A stretch of 64,000 nucleotides of DNA from Paenibacillus oceani (GCF_014705615.1 NZ_JACXJA010000006.1:186001-250000); one strand, 5' to 3'. Shown: positions 24,414 through 33,030, numbered from the stretch's first letter. Notes: a model not told the origin generated them from the sequence alone. A program made the numbers and translations.

Positions 24414-24442
24414 ATAATACCAGCAAAGCCACTCCCAGTCAA
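24414..24442 (-). promoter_or_regulatory. Sigma-A promoter of rpmG (and probably trpS)
   Basis: Minus strand TTGACT (24437-24442), 17-bp spacer, TATTAT (24414-24419). This is a near-consensus promoter about 85 nt before rpmG. No clear Zur-type palindrome was noticed in it. Confidence 0.8.
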
Positions 24443-24551
24443 TTACGGAAAAGCCCGGAGCGCTGCGCCCGCTCGCCTTCTTTCCCCTTGTCCGGCAGCT
24501 CAAAAAAACGTATAGTCGAAGCATGTTGAAAAGAAAGGCAGGCATGTTGCC

Positions 24552-25082
24552 ATGCACAACGAGACCCGCTCCGTCGAGGAGCATCGCAAGGAAGCGCCGT
24601 CCACCGTCCGCTGTTTAGTTGTCACGGTATCGGATACGCGCACCCCCGACACGGACACAAGCGGACAGCTGATGCGTTCGTTGCTGGAAGAAGGGGGATA
24701 CGAGGTCGTCGGCTACCGGATCGTGAAGGACGAATACGAACCGATCCGCGAGCTCGTGCGCCAAGCTGCGGAAGACGTTAACGTCGAGGCGGTTCTGCTT
24801 AACGGCGGCACCGGAATCGCAATGCGGGACACGACCTACGAGGCGGTCCGGGATACGCTGGATAAGGAGATGCCGGGCTTCGGCGAAATATTCCGGTATT
24901 TGAGCTATGCGGAGGATATCGGACCTGCCGCGATTTTAAGCCGGGCCGTGGCCGGCGTCTGCGGCAACACCGCCGTCTTTTCGATGCCGGGCTCTTCCGG
25001 CGCGGTACGACTCGCGATGACCCGAATCGTCGTTCCCGAGCTGGGGCATGTGATGCGGGAAATTTACAAGGACCGCAAGTAA
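24552..25082 (+). CDS. moaB: MoaB/MogA-type molybdopterin-binding protein
   Basis: 176 residues. Family enzymes adenylylate molybdopterin before molybdate insertion during molybdenum cofactor synthesis. Visible motifs are VVTVSDTRTPDTDTSGQ near the N-terminus, LLNGGTGIAMRDTTYEAV (the nucleotide-binding GGTG loop and the catalytic Asp region) and FSMPGSSGAVRLAM near the end. The first 20 residues are a variable charged extension. No other molybdenum genes are adjacent, so it stands alone, and its ribosome site is weak. Confidence 0.9.
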   Translation: MHNETRSVEEHRKEAPSTVRCLVVTVSDTRTPDTDTSGQLMRSLLEEGGYEVVGYRIVKDEYEPIRELVRQAAEDVNVEAVLLNGGTGIAMRDTTYEAVRDTLDKEMPGFGEIFRYLSYAEDIGPAAILSRAVAGVCGNTAVFSMPGSSGAVRLAMTRIVVPELGHVMREIYKDRK

Positions 25083-25770
25083 CCCGGCTTCTCAGCAGTG
25101 CAGACCGCAGACGGTCCGGCAGCCCAGCGGCATCCTTGCACATGGCGGTTGATTACCTTATGAACGACAGGCACGGCGCGCAGGGAGCTGCGCCCATTCG
25201 CATTGCCGGATCAGTTGCCGGACAAGCCCGGCAACATGCCATGCCAGAACTGTGTGCCGCTGCATCAAGGTCAGTCGGTTAACCGCCAGTATGGCACACG
25301 GCCTTGTAACCATATCCGCAAGTGCCTTGAACCTCTTGACCGCTTTCGTGGTTATGGGGTTCTTTGCTATTCGGGCCAAGTTGAACCGTTTCGCCTCCCT
25401 CATTCGGAAACGAAAAGGTTTCCGGTTAGCGATTTGCCCGCTTTCATTTCTTTAAACAGTAACATTTACGAATAAATCGTGATATACTGGAAAAAACATG
25501 TCCTAACCGGCCGCTCGTCCGCATACGTTTATACTGTTTCTGCCGCAGCCACCGGGCCCGACGGAAGCACGCTTGCCGGCGAATCCATCGCCCGCAAAGC
25601 AGCTATCTATCTTGAATCCGTTTCCTAAGCAGCTATGTCCCGTAAGCTTCCAACCTTGAAAAAACCTGAATCTGGTACTTCCAAAGGAAGAGTGCCCGCA
25701 ATCCCAAACATGGCAGCTGCTCGTTGGATCTGGCTGATCGTTTTGTACGTTTCTCGAGATGGACTGGCAT
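25083..25770. other. Long intergenic stretch without a supported gene
   Basis: About 690 bp after moaB. Short open frames exist on both strands (for example 25252-25455 plus and 25158-25403 minus) but neither has a ribosome site or a recognisable product. A possible -10 box TATACT lies near 25482. The right part leads into the tandem repeats at 25771. Confidence 0.5.
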
Positions 25771-25900
25771 GCAAAACTCAAGTCTATGCTTTCGAAGTTA
25801 AGTTTTGCTTCGCAAAACTCAAGCCCATGCTTTCGAAGTTAAGTTTTACTTCGTAAAACTCAGCCTATGCTTTCGAAGCAGTTTTGCTTCGCAAAACTTT
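25771..25900 (+). repeat. Three tandem 38-41-bp repeats with internal hairpins
   Basis: Units start at about 25771, 25817 and 25855, each reading roughly GCAAAACTCAAG, CTATGCTTTCGAAG, TTAAGTTTTGCTTC. The unit borders contain GTTTTGC-TTC-GCAAAAC, a hairpin of seven pairs. The last copy ends 10 bp before the GAGGAGG of the permease gene, so the array lies in its leader or promoter region. Confidence 0.8.
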
Positions 25901-25915
25901 GAGGAGGAATTCCCA

Positions 25916-27076
25916 TTGCAAACGCTGCTGCGCAGAGGACCGCTCCTGGCCGGGCTGGCTTGCCTCGTCCTGCTAACGCTGATCGTAACCCGCAAACCGC
26001 TGCCCGATTTGTCGATCCTTACCGCTTTTCCGTGGGCCAACTTCAAAACGATTTTTATCAGCATCATCCTGGAGGCCATCCCGTTCGTCCTGCTGGGCGT
26101 CTTGTTCTCGGCGCTTCTCCAGGTGTTCGTCTCCGAACAGACGATCCGGCGCTGGACTCCACGCAATCCGGTGCTTGGCGTCGTTTTCGCCTGCACGCTT
26201 GGCCTGATCTTTCCGCTTTGCGAATGCGGCATGATTCCGATCGTACGCAGGCTGATGCGCAAAGGAATGCCCGTCTACATAGCCGTTACATTCATCTTGG
26301 CCGGACCTGTCCTGAATCCGGTCGTGTATGCTTCCACCTACATGGCTTTCCGCTCCAGGCCCGAGATGGCCTATTCCAGAATGGGGCTCGCCTTTGTCGT
26401 AGCGGCCGCGATCGGCCTGTACATCTATGCGTTCGTCAAACGGAACCCGCTTCGCGGGGAGCCCGGGCTTCATGCTGCGCCTTCCACTGCCTTGCAGCCG
26501 GGCAGCGGAAACTCCGGTAGCCTTCTCTCTCTGATCGGGACGCCGCGCCATGAACATGCAGACGGCCCTCAACATCAACATCACCATCACCATGATCACC
26601 AGCATGAACATCACAATCATCACGATCATCATCATCATGACCACGGCCATGCCGGAGCTCCGCGCAAAACGAACCGGCTGCTGTCGACGCTCAGCCACGC
26701 CTCCGACGAGTTTTTCGAGATGGGCAAATATTTAATATTCGGAGCGATGCTGACCGGCATTATCCAGGCCGTCGTCGCTAGGGAGAGCCTGGTGGCCGTC
26801 GGACAGGGCGATTGGAGCTCCCACCTGTTTATGATGGGCTTCGCCTACGTGCTGTCGTTGTGCTCGACCTCCGACGCCTTCGTCGCCTCCTCGTTCGCCA
26901 CGACCTTCACGTCCGGCTCGTTGCTGACGTTCCTTGTGTTCGGACCGATGATCGATTTGAAAAATACGCTGATGCTGATGTCCGTCTTCCGCATCCGATT
27001 TATCCTGATGCTGACCGCCCTGGTAGCTGTCGTCGTCCTGATCGGCGCACGCGCGCTGGAGCTGCTTGTCTTGTAA
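25916..27076 (+). CDS. Permease of the UPF0718 (YcgR) family with a histidine-rich loop
   Basis: 386 residues, eight or so membrane helices. The motifs IFPLCECGMIPIVRRLMRKGMP and LAGPVLNPVVYASTY in the first half and YVLSLCSTSDAFVASSF in the second are the signature of UPF0718 permeases. Between the halves, residues about 215-250 are almost only His and Asp (HQHHHHHDHQHEHH and onward), a probable metal-binding cytoplasmic or external loop. The start is the TTG at 25916, with GAGGAGG eight bases before it. The partner UPF0703 gene follows after 61 bp, the known ycgR-ycgQ pairing. A metal or metalloid substrate is plausible but unproven. Confidence 0.85.
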   Translation: MQTLLRRGPLLAGLACLVLLTLIVTRKPLPDLSILTAFPWANFKTIFISIILEAIPFVLLGVLFSALLQVFVSEQTIRRWTPRNPVLGVVFACTLGLIFPLCECGMIPIVRRLMRKGMPVYIAVTFILAGPVLNPVVYASTYMAFRSRPEMAYSRMGLAFVVAAAIGLYIYAFVKRNPLRGEPGLHAAPSTALQPGSGNSGSLLSLIGTPRHEHADGPQHQHHHHHDHQHEHHNHHDHHHHDHGHAGAPRKTNRLLSTLSHASDEFFEMGKYLIFGAMLTGIIQAVVARESLVAVGQGDWSSHLFMMGFAYVLSLCSTSDAFVASSFATTFTSGSLLTFLVFGPMIDLKNTLMLMSVFRIRFILMLTALVAVVVLIGARALELLVL

Positions 27077-27137
27077 GGGCCTTATCTTACGTTCGAGGAC
27101 GTACCGTCATTTTGCCGATTGGAGCTGATTATGACTT

Positions 27138-28148
27138 ATGAGTTACACCCGCGCCTGGGTTCATCCGACGATTAAAGCGCTGCTGCTGTTCGGCTTTGCC
27201 GCTTATATCGCTTATTTGGTCAAAACCGACCGGATCTTGTACTACATCTCTCCGCGCATGGTGCTGTACGTGAAGCTGTCCGCCCTGGGGCTGTACGCCG
27301 TCGGCGCTCATCAGCTGTACACCGGCTTGTCCGCCTATTGGAAACGGCGCGCCAGCTGCGACTGCGGTCACGATCACACCCCCGGCTCTCCCTGGAAATC
27401 CACCGTCGTTTATGGGATGTTCGCCTTCCCCTTGCTGCTCGGCTTTCTGATGCCGGACACGATGATGGGAAGCTCCCTGGCAGCCAAAAAAGGGATGAAT
27501 CTGAACAGCGCGGCGGCCATCAAAACCGCTTCTCCGCCGTCTGGTGCGCAGCCCGGCCCCGCATCTCCCGAAGCTTCGCCGGCGGTCGAGCCTTCCAAGA
27601 CCGAGTCCGTTCCGCCGCCAAAGCCCGCTCCCGCAGAGGAGGCCGCCTTATCCGACACCCGTACCCAAGCCGGCCCGAAACCGTCCCTTACGGACGCTGA
27701 GCTCGAGAAGCTGTTTCCGTTCGACATGTTTACGGAAGCGTTCGCGAAACATGCGCGCAAGCTGTACCCGTCCGGCCTGATCACCGTACCCGAGGAGCTG
27801 TACATCGAAACGCTGACGACACTGGATTTGTACGCCGACCAATTTACCGGCAAAAAGGTCAAGTTGAGCGGGTTCGTCTACCGGGACGAGACGATGAATG
27901 AACGGCAATTCGTCATCGCGCGGTTCTCCATCCAGTGCTGCTCGGCGGATGCCGCACCTTTCGGCGTCCTGGTCGAGTCCGACAAAGCGAACCTGTATGC
28001 GGCCGACCAATGGATCGAGCTGACCGGCACGATCGGCAAAACCAAGTTCGGCGGCTCCGAGCTGATGGTGATCCAAGCGCCCCAGCTGTCGAAAATCGAG
28101 GCGCCCAAGGAGCAGTACGTCTACCCCAACTACGACTTCGGTGCGTAG
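27138..28148 (+). CDS. UPF0703 (YcgQ/TIGR03943) family partner of the permease
   Basis: 336 residues. Two N-terminal membrane helices (LLLFGFAAYIAYLV and a second at about 40-55), a Cys/His patch CDCGHDH, a third helix near 95-110, then a Pro/Ala-rich linker (about 135-185) and a soluble domain. The C-terminal domain holds the family blocks KVKLSGFVYRDETM, IQCCSADAAPFGVLVE and WIELTGTIGK, an OB-like fold. The double Cys and the CDCGHDH patch suggest metal contact. In other genomes the two genes are consistently paired; here they probably form one operon ending at the terminator at 28258. Confidence 0.85.
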   Translation: MSYTRAWVHPTIKALLLFGFAAYIAYLVKTDRILYYISPRMVLYVKLSALGLYAVGAHQLYTGLSAYWKRRASCDCGHDHTPGSPWKSTVVYGMFAFPLLLGFLMPDTMMGSSLAAKKGMNLNSAAAIKTASPPSGAQPGPASPEASPAVEPSKTESVPPPKPAPAEEAALSDTRTQAGPKPSLTDAELEKLFPFDMFTEAFAKHARKLYPSGLITVPEELYIETLTTLDLYADQFTGKKVKLSGFVYRDETMNERQFVIARFSIQCCSADAAPFGVLVESDKANLYAADQWIELTGTIGKTKFGGSELMVIQAPQLSKIEAPKEQYVYPNYDFGA

Positions 28149-28257
28149 CCGCAGGCAGTAAGTCTCACCGTTCCCCTCAGCGCGCAGGTTCGTTTTTTCC
28201 GGGAACGTGACTCGCCCGGGGATATGCATCCAGCGATAGCCGCACCCTGGCACCCCG

Positions 28258-28290
28258 CAACTACGACTTCAGGTCGTAGTTTTTCTTTTG
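28258..28290 (+). terminator. Terminator after the permease pair
   Basis: AACTACGAC and GTCGTAGTT pair around a small loop, followed by TTTCTTTT. Confidence 0.85.
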
Positions 28291-28386
28291 CGCATCAGCC
28301 GGCCCGGGGAAATGACGAATGACAGCGCAGGTTCCGTTTGCTACAATGGAAAGCGTGAATTCCGATCCGCAAAGGAGCATCGAATA

Positions 28387-29340
28387 ATGGCTACAGTCGA
28401 GCAAAAGCAGTGGGATCAGACAGAGGTATATGTACTGGAAAACAGTAATTTTTCGTTATCGCTCATACCCGAAATCGGCAGCAACGCTTACCGGCTGTGG
28501 GACCGCATTGCAGAACGCGACGTCGTGCGCGTACCGGAAAGCGTAGCCCGCCTCCGCGAAAAATCGGTTCACTACGGCTTTCCGGTCCTGTTTCCGCCAA
28601 GCCGGGTACGCAACGCGACGTTTCCGTTTAACGGCAGAACGTACGAGCTGGAAGTAAATACGCCGGACGGTCACCATATTCACGGCATGGCACGGAACCG
28701 GCCTTGGCGGGTTGTGGACACGCACGCCGAGGGGGACGCCGCTTCGGTCACAACCGAATTCCGGACGTCCGATTTCCCCGAGCTGGCTTCGCAGTATCCT
28801 CACGATTTGACGGTGAACCTGCGGACGGAGATTAACGGCTCGACCCTTACGCAAACGTTCTCGTTCCGCAACGACAGCACGGAGCCCGCTCCATTCGGCT
28901 TTGGGCTGCATACGTGGTTTTTGCTTGACGGTCAGCCTGAGGCCTGGACGCTGAAAATGCCGGTGACGGACATCTGGGAGCTGAACGAGAAGCTGCTCGC
29001 CACAGGGAACCGCCTGCCGCTCGGCCGTTACGAAGCGCTGAACGACAGGTTGAATTTGCAGGGGCAGGATATGGACATGGCGTTCCGGATCGGCGACAAG
29101 CCTTCGGCCGCCGTATTGTCGAAGCCCGGCTATACGATCCGTTACAGCGGCAACGAACCGTTTACCCAATGGGTCGTCTATACGATGGGCGAAACCAAAG
29201 AGATCATCTGCCTGGAGCCGCTTACCTGGACGCCGGACGCGCCGAATCTGGAAGCCGGTCCGGAGCTTACGGGCATGCGCGCTGTTGAGCCGGGACAGAC
29301 GCTGGAACTTGTAGTCGTATTGGAAATCGAACGAGGTTAA
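28387..29340 (+). CDS. Aldose 1-epimerase family protein
   Basis: 317 residues of the galactose mutarotase-like beta-sandwich fold. FSLSLIPEIGSNAYRLWDR near the start, YGFPVLFPPSRV, GHHIHGMARNRPW (catalytic His region), GFGLHTWFLL (second His) and ICLEPLTWTPDAPN (catalytic Glu) are in family order. It would interconvert anomers of a hexose or a related sugar in the cytoplasm; the exact sugar is unknown. The ATG at 28387 has AAAGGAG nine bases upstream. The PfkB kinase gene starts 16 bp after it, so the two probably work on the same sugar. Confidence 0.85.
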   Translation: MATVEQKQWDQTEVYVLENSNFSLSLIPEIGSNAYRLWDRIAERDVVRVPESVARLREKSVHYGFPVLFPPSRVRNATFPFNGRTYELEVNTPDGHHIHGMARNRPWRVVDTHAEGDAASVTTEFRTSDFPELASQYPHDLTVNLRTEINGSTLTQTFSFRNDSTEPAPFGFGLHTWFLLDGQPEAWTLKMPVTDIWELNEKLLATGNRLPLGRYEALNDRLNLQGQDMDMAFRIGDKPSAAVLSKPGYTIRYSGNEPFTQWVVYTMGETKEIICLEPLTWTPDAPNLEAGPELTGMRAVEPGQTLELVVVLEIERG

Positions 29341-29356
29341 GGAGAGAGATCAGGAG

Positions 29357-30310
29357 ATGAGCTTGTCAGCAGCGGTGATTGGCACCGTCTTTATCGATTG
29401 CAAAGGATTTGCCCGGGATTCGTACATTCCGACTGGAAGAAACCTCGGCTCGATTCAATTCGTACACGGCGGCGTCGGAAGAAACGTAGCCGAGAATTTG
29501 GCGAGAATGGGCGTACCGACCCGTTTCGTATCGTCGGTCGACGCGGCTGGTCTCGGCCAGGAGGTGCTGCTGCGCCTTCGCCGCACGAATACGGACACGC
29601 AATATGTAGCGGAAGCGGAACGCGAAGGTATGGGCATGTGGCTCGCCGTCCTGGATCAGGCGGGAGATCTCGCCGGCTCCATCTCGCAAATGCCCGATTT
29701 ATCGGCGATGGAACAGATGATATCGCAGCGCGGAGACGAGATCGTGCGCGCGTCCTCGCATATTATGCTCGAACTGGATTTGAACGCGAACATTTCCAGA
29801 ACCGTCCTCAAGCTCGCCAAGGAGCATGGGAAGCCCGTGTACGGCATCCCCGGCAACCTCGACGTGGTGATGAGCCATCCCGAGCTGATGAGCGGGCTCG
29901 CCTGCTTTATCTGCAACCATGTGGAGGCGGAGCGTCTGCTCGGAACCCCGGTTCATGAGCTCGACGAAAGCGGCCAGCGCGATGCGATGCTCGGCTATAT
30001 GCGGCAAAGCGGTCTCGCTTCGCTCGTCGTCACGCTCGGTGCGGAAGGCTCGCTGTATGCGGTTGCCGAAAGCGGCGAGTTCGGGAAGCAGTCTGCGTTT
30101 CCGGTGAACGTGCAGGATACGAGCGGCGCGGGTGACGCCTTCTTCTCCGGAACGGCGATGGGACTGATGCGCGGGCTGGCTCTGAAAGACGCGGTCGTAT
30201 GCGGCACGAAGGTGGCCGGCTGGACGATCGAATCGCCGGAGAACAACTGCCTGCAGCTCGATTCGCTGATGCAGAAGGACGAGATCATTCAGTCGCTGCT
30301 GGTCAACTAA
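29357..30310 (+). CDS. PfkB-family carbohydrate or nucleoside kinase
   Basis: 317 residues. The glycine-rich start FVHGGVGRNVAENLARMG (PfkB signature 1) and DTSGAGDAFFSGTAMG (signature 2 with the anion hole and catalytic Asp) define the ribokinase fold; VVTLGAEGSLYAV is the ATP region. The N-terminal AVIGTVFIDCKGF and the lack of a lid-specific motif leave the substrate open; pseudouridine-like or ribose-like substrates are possible. AGGAG lies directly before the ATG. Downstream to 30413 nothing else is seen. Confidence 0.85.
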   Translation: MSLSAAVIGTVFIDCKGFARDSYIPTGRNLGSIQFVHGGVGRNVAENLARMGVPTRFVSSVDAAGLGQEVLLRLRRTNTDTQYVAEAEREGMGMWLAVLDQAGDLAGSISQMPDLSAMEQMISQRGDEIVRASSHIMLELDLNANISRTVLKLAKEHGKPVYGIPGNLDVVMSHPELMSGLACFICNHVEAERLLGTPVHELDESGQRDAMLGYMRQSGLASLVVTLGAEGSLYAVAESGEFGKQSAFPVNVQDTSGAGDAFFSGTAMGLMRGLALKDAVVCGTKVAGWTIESPENNCLQLDSLMQKDEIIQSLLVN

Positions 30311-30413
30311 ATCCGGGTAAGCTCACGCAAGCTTGCAGGCCCGAAACTGAATATCGGCATATGCCGTCAGCCCTTCCAAGAGCGCCTCAGGTCAAAGGAC
30401 CGGGCGTTCTTCT

Positions 30414-30944
30414 TCATTCCGGCGTATGTTCTGCCCAGGCTTCCATCTTCCTGCAATCCTCCGCGCTTTTCAAACGTTCCACCAGTTCGCGTACGACCGG
30501 CAGCGTATCGGGGAAATAAGGCCGGTAATCCAGCTCGCTTGTGTAGGCGAGGAACCGCTCCCCCAGCTCGAGCAACTGCTCGCGGCACTGCGCGGCCGCT
30601 ACGACGAACGATTCCTGCTCGCGGGAAGTTCCGTCCTGCGATTCTTCAAGCAGTGTCCACTCCGCCGTTCCATTGCCCAGATGGTTGACCCGGAACGAAT
30701 GAGCCCTGCACTCGGGGTCGCCGCAACCGCATACGAAAAACGGCATCCGTTTCCACTCCCGCGCCGAAGCAAAACGGTTCGGTTCCGTACTCTCCAAGCC
30801 GCTTAACAGAAGCGCGGGAAGTCCTACATCCAGACAAAGCGGCTCCTCAATCAGCAGTTCCCCGTCGATCGACAGCCTCACGTCCGCTTGAATAATTTGC
30901 AGCCCTTTATCGAACGACATCCGGCCCACCTTCAGTTCGAACAC
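30414..30944 (-). CDS. Uncharacterised 176-residue protein with a CxCxxxxC motif
   Basis: Not recognised. The start is taken as the GTG at 30944 because GGGGGA lies eight bases before it, although the frame is open to 31049. The middle contains FFVCGCGDPECRAHSF, three closely spaced cysteines and a His that could bind zinc. The rest is mixed alpha/beta with an acidic C-terminal helix region; no signal or membrane segment. It stands alone, convergent with the sugar kinase gene and divergent from ssp. Confidence 0.6.
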   Translation of the reverse strand: MFELKVGRMSFDKGLQIIQADVRLSIDGELLIEEPLCLDVGLPALLLSGLESTEPNRFASAREWKRMPFFVCGCGDPECRAHSFRVNHLGNGTAEWTLLEESQDGTSREQESFVVAAAQCREQLLELGERFLAYTSELDYRPYFPDTLPVVRELVERLKSAEDCRKMEAWAEHTPE

Positions 30945-31048
30945 GGCTATTCCCCCTTTTCGCCACTTTTCCCGGAATTGCTTTCCTTGTCCGGCACACC
31001 GGATTTGTAGAACGCGGATGAATTGGTCCGATTTTCCAGTTTCGGGCA

Positions 31049-31078
31049 TGAGTATTCCTTATTTTTCTGCTCATACTA
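31049..31078 (+). promoter_or_regulatory. Sigma-G-type promoter of the plus-strand ssp gene
   Basis: TGAGTA (31049-31054), 17-bp spacer, CATACTA (31072-31078). One mismatch to the -35 consensus, none in the -10 box. Confidence 0.6.
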
Positions 31079-31176
31079 CTAGTACAAATTTAGAGCGAAG
31101 ATATGGCTTGAAGACAGGAATTGGCCGCCTGGCGGCGCATTTTCATCCTAATCGGACAGCTCTGAAATTGTACTAG
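31079..31176. repeat. 98-nt inverted repeat in the ssp leader
   Basis: Arms CTAGTACAAATTTAGAGC (31079-31096) and GCTCTGAAATTGTACTAG (31159-31176) are inverted copies with two differences; between them is a smaller GCCGCC/GGCGGC hairpin. Together they could fold into one long stem-loop that ends 10 bases before the ribosome site of ssp. It may also be a miniature inverted-repeat element. Confidence 0.7.
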
Positions 31177-31197
31177 CTATCAACGGAGGTGATATAG

Positions 31198-31425
31198 ATG
31201 GCACAAGGACAAAACCGTACCAGCAACTCGCTGGTAGTCCCTCAAGCGAATGCGGCTCTGGACCAAATGAAATACGAAGTGGCTCAGGAACTCGGCATTC
31301 AAATCCCGCAAGACGGGTACATGGGGTACATGGCTACCCGTGATGCAGGAGCAATCGGAGGCAATATCACTCGTCGTCTGGTTCAAATCGCTGAGCAACA
31401 ATTGAGCGGCGGGTTCTCCCATTAA
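31198..31425 (+). CDS. Alpha/beta-type small acid-soluble spore protein (second copy)
   Basis: 75 residues, nearly identical to the product of 21916-22140 from NSLVVPQANAALDQM to VQIAEQQLSGG, with the same protease site YE-VA. Differences lie mainly at the ends (MAQGQNRT start, GGFSH end). GGAGGTGAT lies at ideal distance from the ATG, a stronger site than that of its paralogue. It is a single-gene unit with sigma-G-type promoter and terminator. Confidence 0.96.
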   Translation: MAQGQNRTSNSLVVPQANAALDQMKYEVAQELGIQIPQDGYMGYMATRDAGAIGGNITRRLVQIAEQQLSGGFSH

Positions 31426-31442
31426 TCGCATTCGTACCGAAC

Positions 31443-31483
31443 ACCCGGTTATTCGCTGGACAACCAGCTGATGCCGGGTTTTA
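31443..31483 (+). terminator. Terminator of the plus-strand ssp gene
   Basis: ACCCGG and CCGGGT enclose an inner CAGCGAAT-like/AGCTG stem region and are followed by TTTATT. Confidence 0.7.
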
Positions 31484-31677
31484 TTCATTTCCGTTTGTCC
31501 GGACGGGTCCGGGTTAACCAGCATTTTGTTCCATTATATCACGATAGACACTTCATGAGACCGCGAGTTCGAGTTTATGCAAAAAAGAACAGGCACGTCC
31601 TCGCACGGAAGACTCTGCCTGTCCTACTCACTTCGTATTCACTTCTCCTGATCTGATGCGCACAGCCCGCTGCCGCA

Positions 31678-32991
31678 CTAAGTGGCCGATCTCAGTTCCT
31701 CCAGATGCTCAAGCGCCCTTTGCACGAACAGATCCCCGGTCTCCTCCTGCAGCCGGTTCATCGAGGTGATCCGCGGTTCATACCCTCCGAGCCGGTAAGA
31801 CTCGGGCGTGCACACATACGTTCCGGCAAACCCGTTGCACAGCTCGTTAATGAGCGTCTGCCCGTATGGAGAGCGAGCCTTGATATCCAGCCCGAACTCG
31901 ACGAAAATTTCCGCAGGCAGGCCGACGATGGCCAGCTCGCCGATCGTAATCGCCTGTATCTCCGCTTCCGTGGAACCTTCCCCGCGTCTGGCCGCCTCCA
32001 GCAGCTCCTTGGCGAAATTCCGCTCCACATGTCCTTCAGGCAGCCGGTCGAGCGCCTCATGCGCAGCTTGAATCTGCTCTTCCGTCGGTTGACGGTATTG
32101 CAGCGTAACGGCCGAATGCCGTTCGCCGATTTTGATTTCGCCGGAGGTACCGATTTTCTCCCGGACCTTCAGCACTTCGCCCGCCAAAATGCGTCCCATC
32201 TTGATATAATGCCGCGACGGCTTGGCATAATCCTCGATCCGACCGTTCATCACGTTGTAATGATTAATATTACCGCTCGTCCCCATCATGAACAAGCTGA
32301 CCGTCTGCTCGCCCAGCGCTTTCTTCAGCATAACCGAGAGCTCGCCCGGGAAGTCGGCGCAATAATCGGTCCCCCCGACCGTGTCGGTATGGACGGCATA
32401 ATTGGTAATGACCGCCATCGGCCGTCCTTGCGCGTCGTCGATCCGGACAACACCGACCTCGGGATCGATCGGTCCTGCGGGGCGGTCCACTTCCGGATTG
32501 CGCAAGCCCGGATTGGTCCTGAGCGTGCCGTCCTTCATAAAGAACCGCCGGTGGAAAGCGATATCCGCCTCATGCCCCGACCCGAAGCCGATTCGCGCTT
32601 CACGCCGGCTGTTATACGCAAGTATGACCGTATCGGCCGCTTTGTCCGCCAGCCATTCCAGGTAAGATTCATCCGCCTCCAGAAACGTCGTCGACACGAC
32701 AGCCGGTCCGGTATGTGTATGCGTCGCCGAAACCATTACGCGATCAGGCGGTATAGCCGTAAATCGGGCGACTCTCTCCCGAATTCGTCGGACTACCCCC
32801 GTCGGCACCAAAATGGTGTCCAGCCCGACAAATGCGACAGCGCTTCCATCCGCTTCGGCGACGATCGCCTTCGCGTACAGCCTGTCCAGAATCCCCGTCG
32901 ACTTCCGGTCGGCAAAATAGCCGGGAATCGTACTTCCAAGCGCCGGTGTAATGTCTGCTTCACTCACTCCGCACAGCAGCACAGCGTTCAC
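31678..32991 (-). CDS. Neutral/alkaline ceramidase-like N-terminal domain protein
   Basis: 437 residues. The sequence starts as in the neutral ceramidase N-terminal family (LLCGVSEADITPALGSTIPGYF), with SATHTHTGPAVV (zinc-binding His pair), ITNYAVHTDTVGG, ADFPGELSVML and MMGTSGNINHYNV. The family hydrolyses ceramide in some members, but in soil Firmicutes such proteins sit among sugar-catabolic genes and the substrate is unknown. No signal peptide is visible, so it is probably cytoplasmic. The SD site is GGGGAGTG. A terminator separates it from the operon upstream and a TATGAT box at 33025-33030 may serve as its own promoter. Confidence 0.82.
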   Translation of the reverse strand: MNAVLLCGVSEADITPALGSTIPGYFADRKSTGILDRLYAKAIVAEADGSAVAFVGLDTILVPTGVVRRIRERVARFTAIPPDRVMVSATHTHTGPAVVSTTFLEADESYLEWLADKAADTVILAYNSRREARIGFGSGHEADIAFHRRFFMKDGTLRTNPGLRNPEVDRPAGPIDPEVGVVRIDDAQGRPMAVITNYAVHTDTVGGTDYCADFPGELSVMLKKALGEQTVSLFMMGTSGNINHYNVMNGRIEDYAKPSRHYIKMGRILAGEVLKVREKIGTSGEIKIGERHSAVTLQYRQPTEEQIQAAHEALDRLPEGHVERNFAKELLEAARRGEGSTEAEIQAITIGELAIVGLPAEIFVEFGLDIKARSPYGQTLINELCNGFAGTYVCTPESYRLGGYEPRITSMNRLQEETGDLFVQRALEHLEELRSAT

Positions 32992-33024
32992 TCCCCATTT
33001 TAATAAACATTAGATTTCAGCCCT

Positions 33025-33030
33025 ATCATA
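33025..33030 (-). promoter_or_regulatory. Possible -10 box of the ceramidase-like gene
   Basis: The minus strand reads TGTATATGATAGG, with TATGAT as -10; the -35 region is poor. It lies between the operon terminator and the gene. Confidence 0.35.

Noticed and set aside
24414-24560. Zur box before the zinc-free L33 gene
   Set aside because: Expected on biological grounds, but no TCGTAAT-type palindrome is present near the promoter.
25158-25455. Overlapping hydrophobic frames on both strands after moaB
   Set aside because: Neither has a ribosome site or family resemblance, and both cannot be real; likely non-coding.
25771-25900. Possible CRISPR array
   Set aside because: Only three units, no unique spacers between them and no cas genes; they are simple tandem hairpin repeats.
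31705-33003. 432-codon plus-strand frame opposite the ceramidase-like gene
   Set aside because: No ribosome site, no motif, and the minus strand carries clear zinc-binding motifs.
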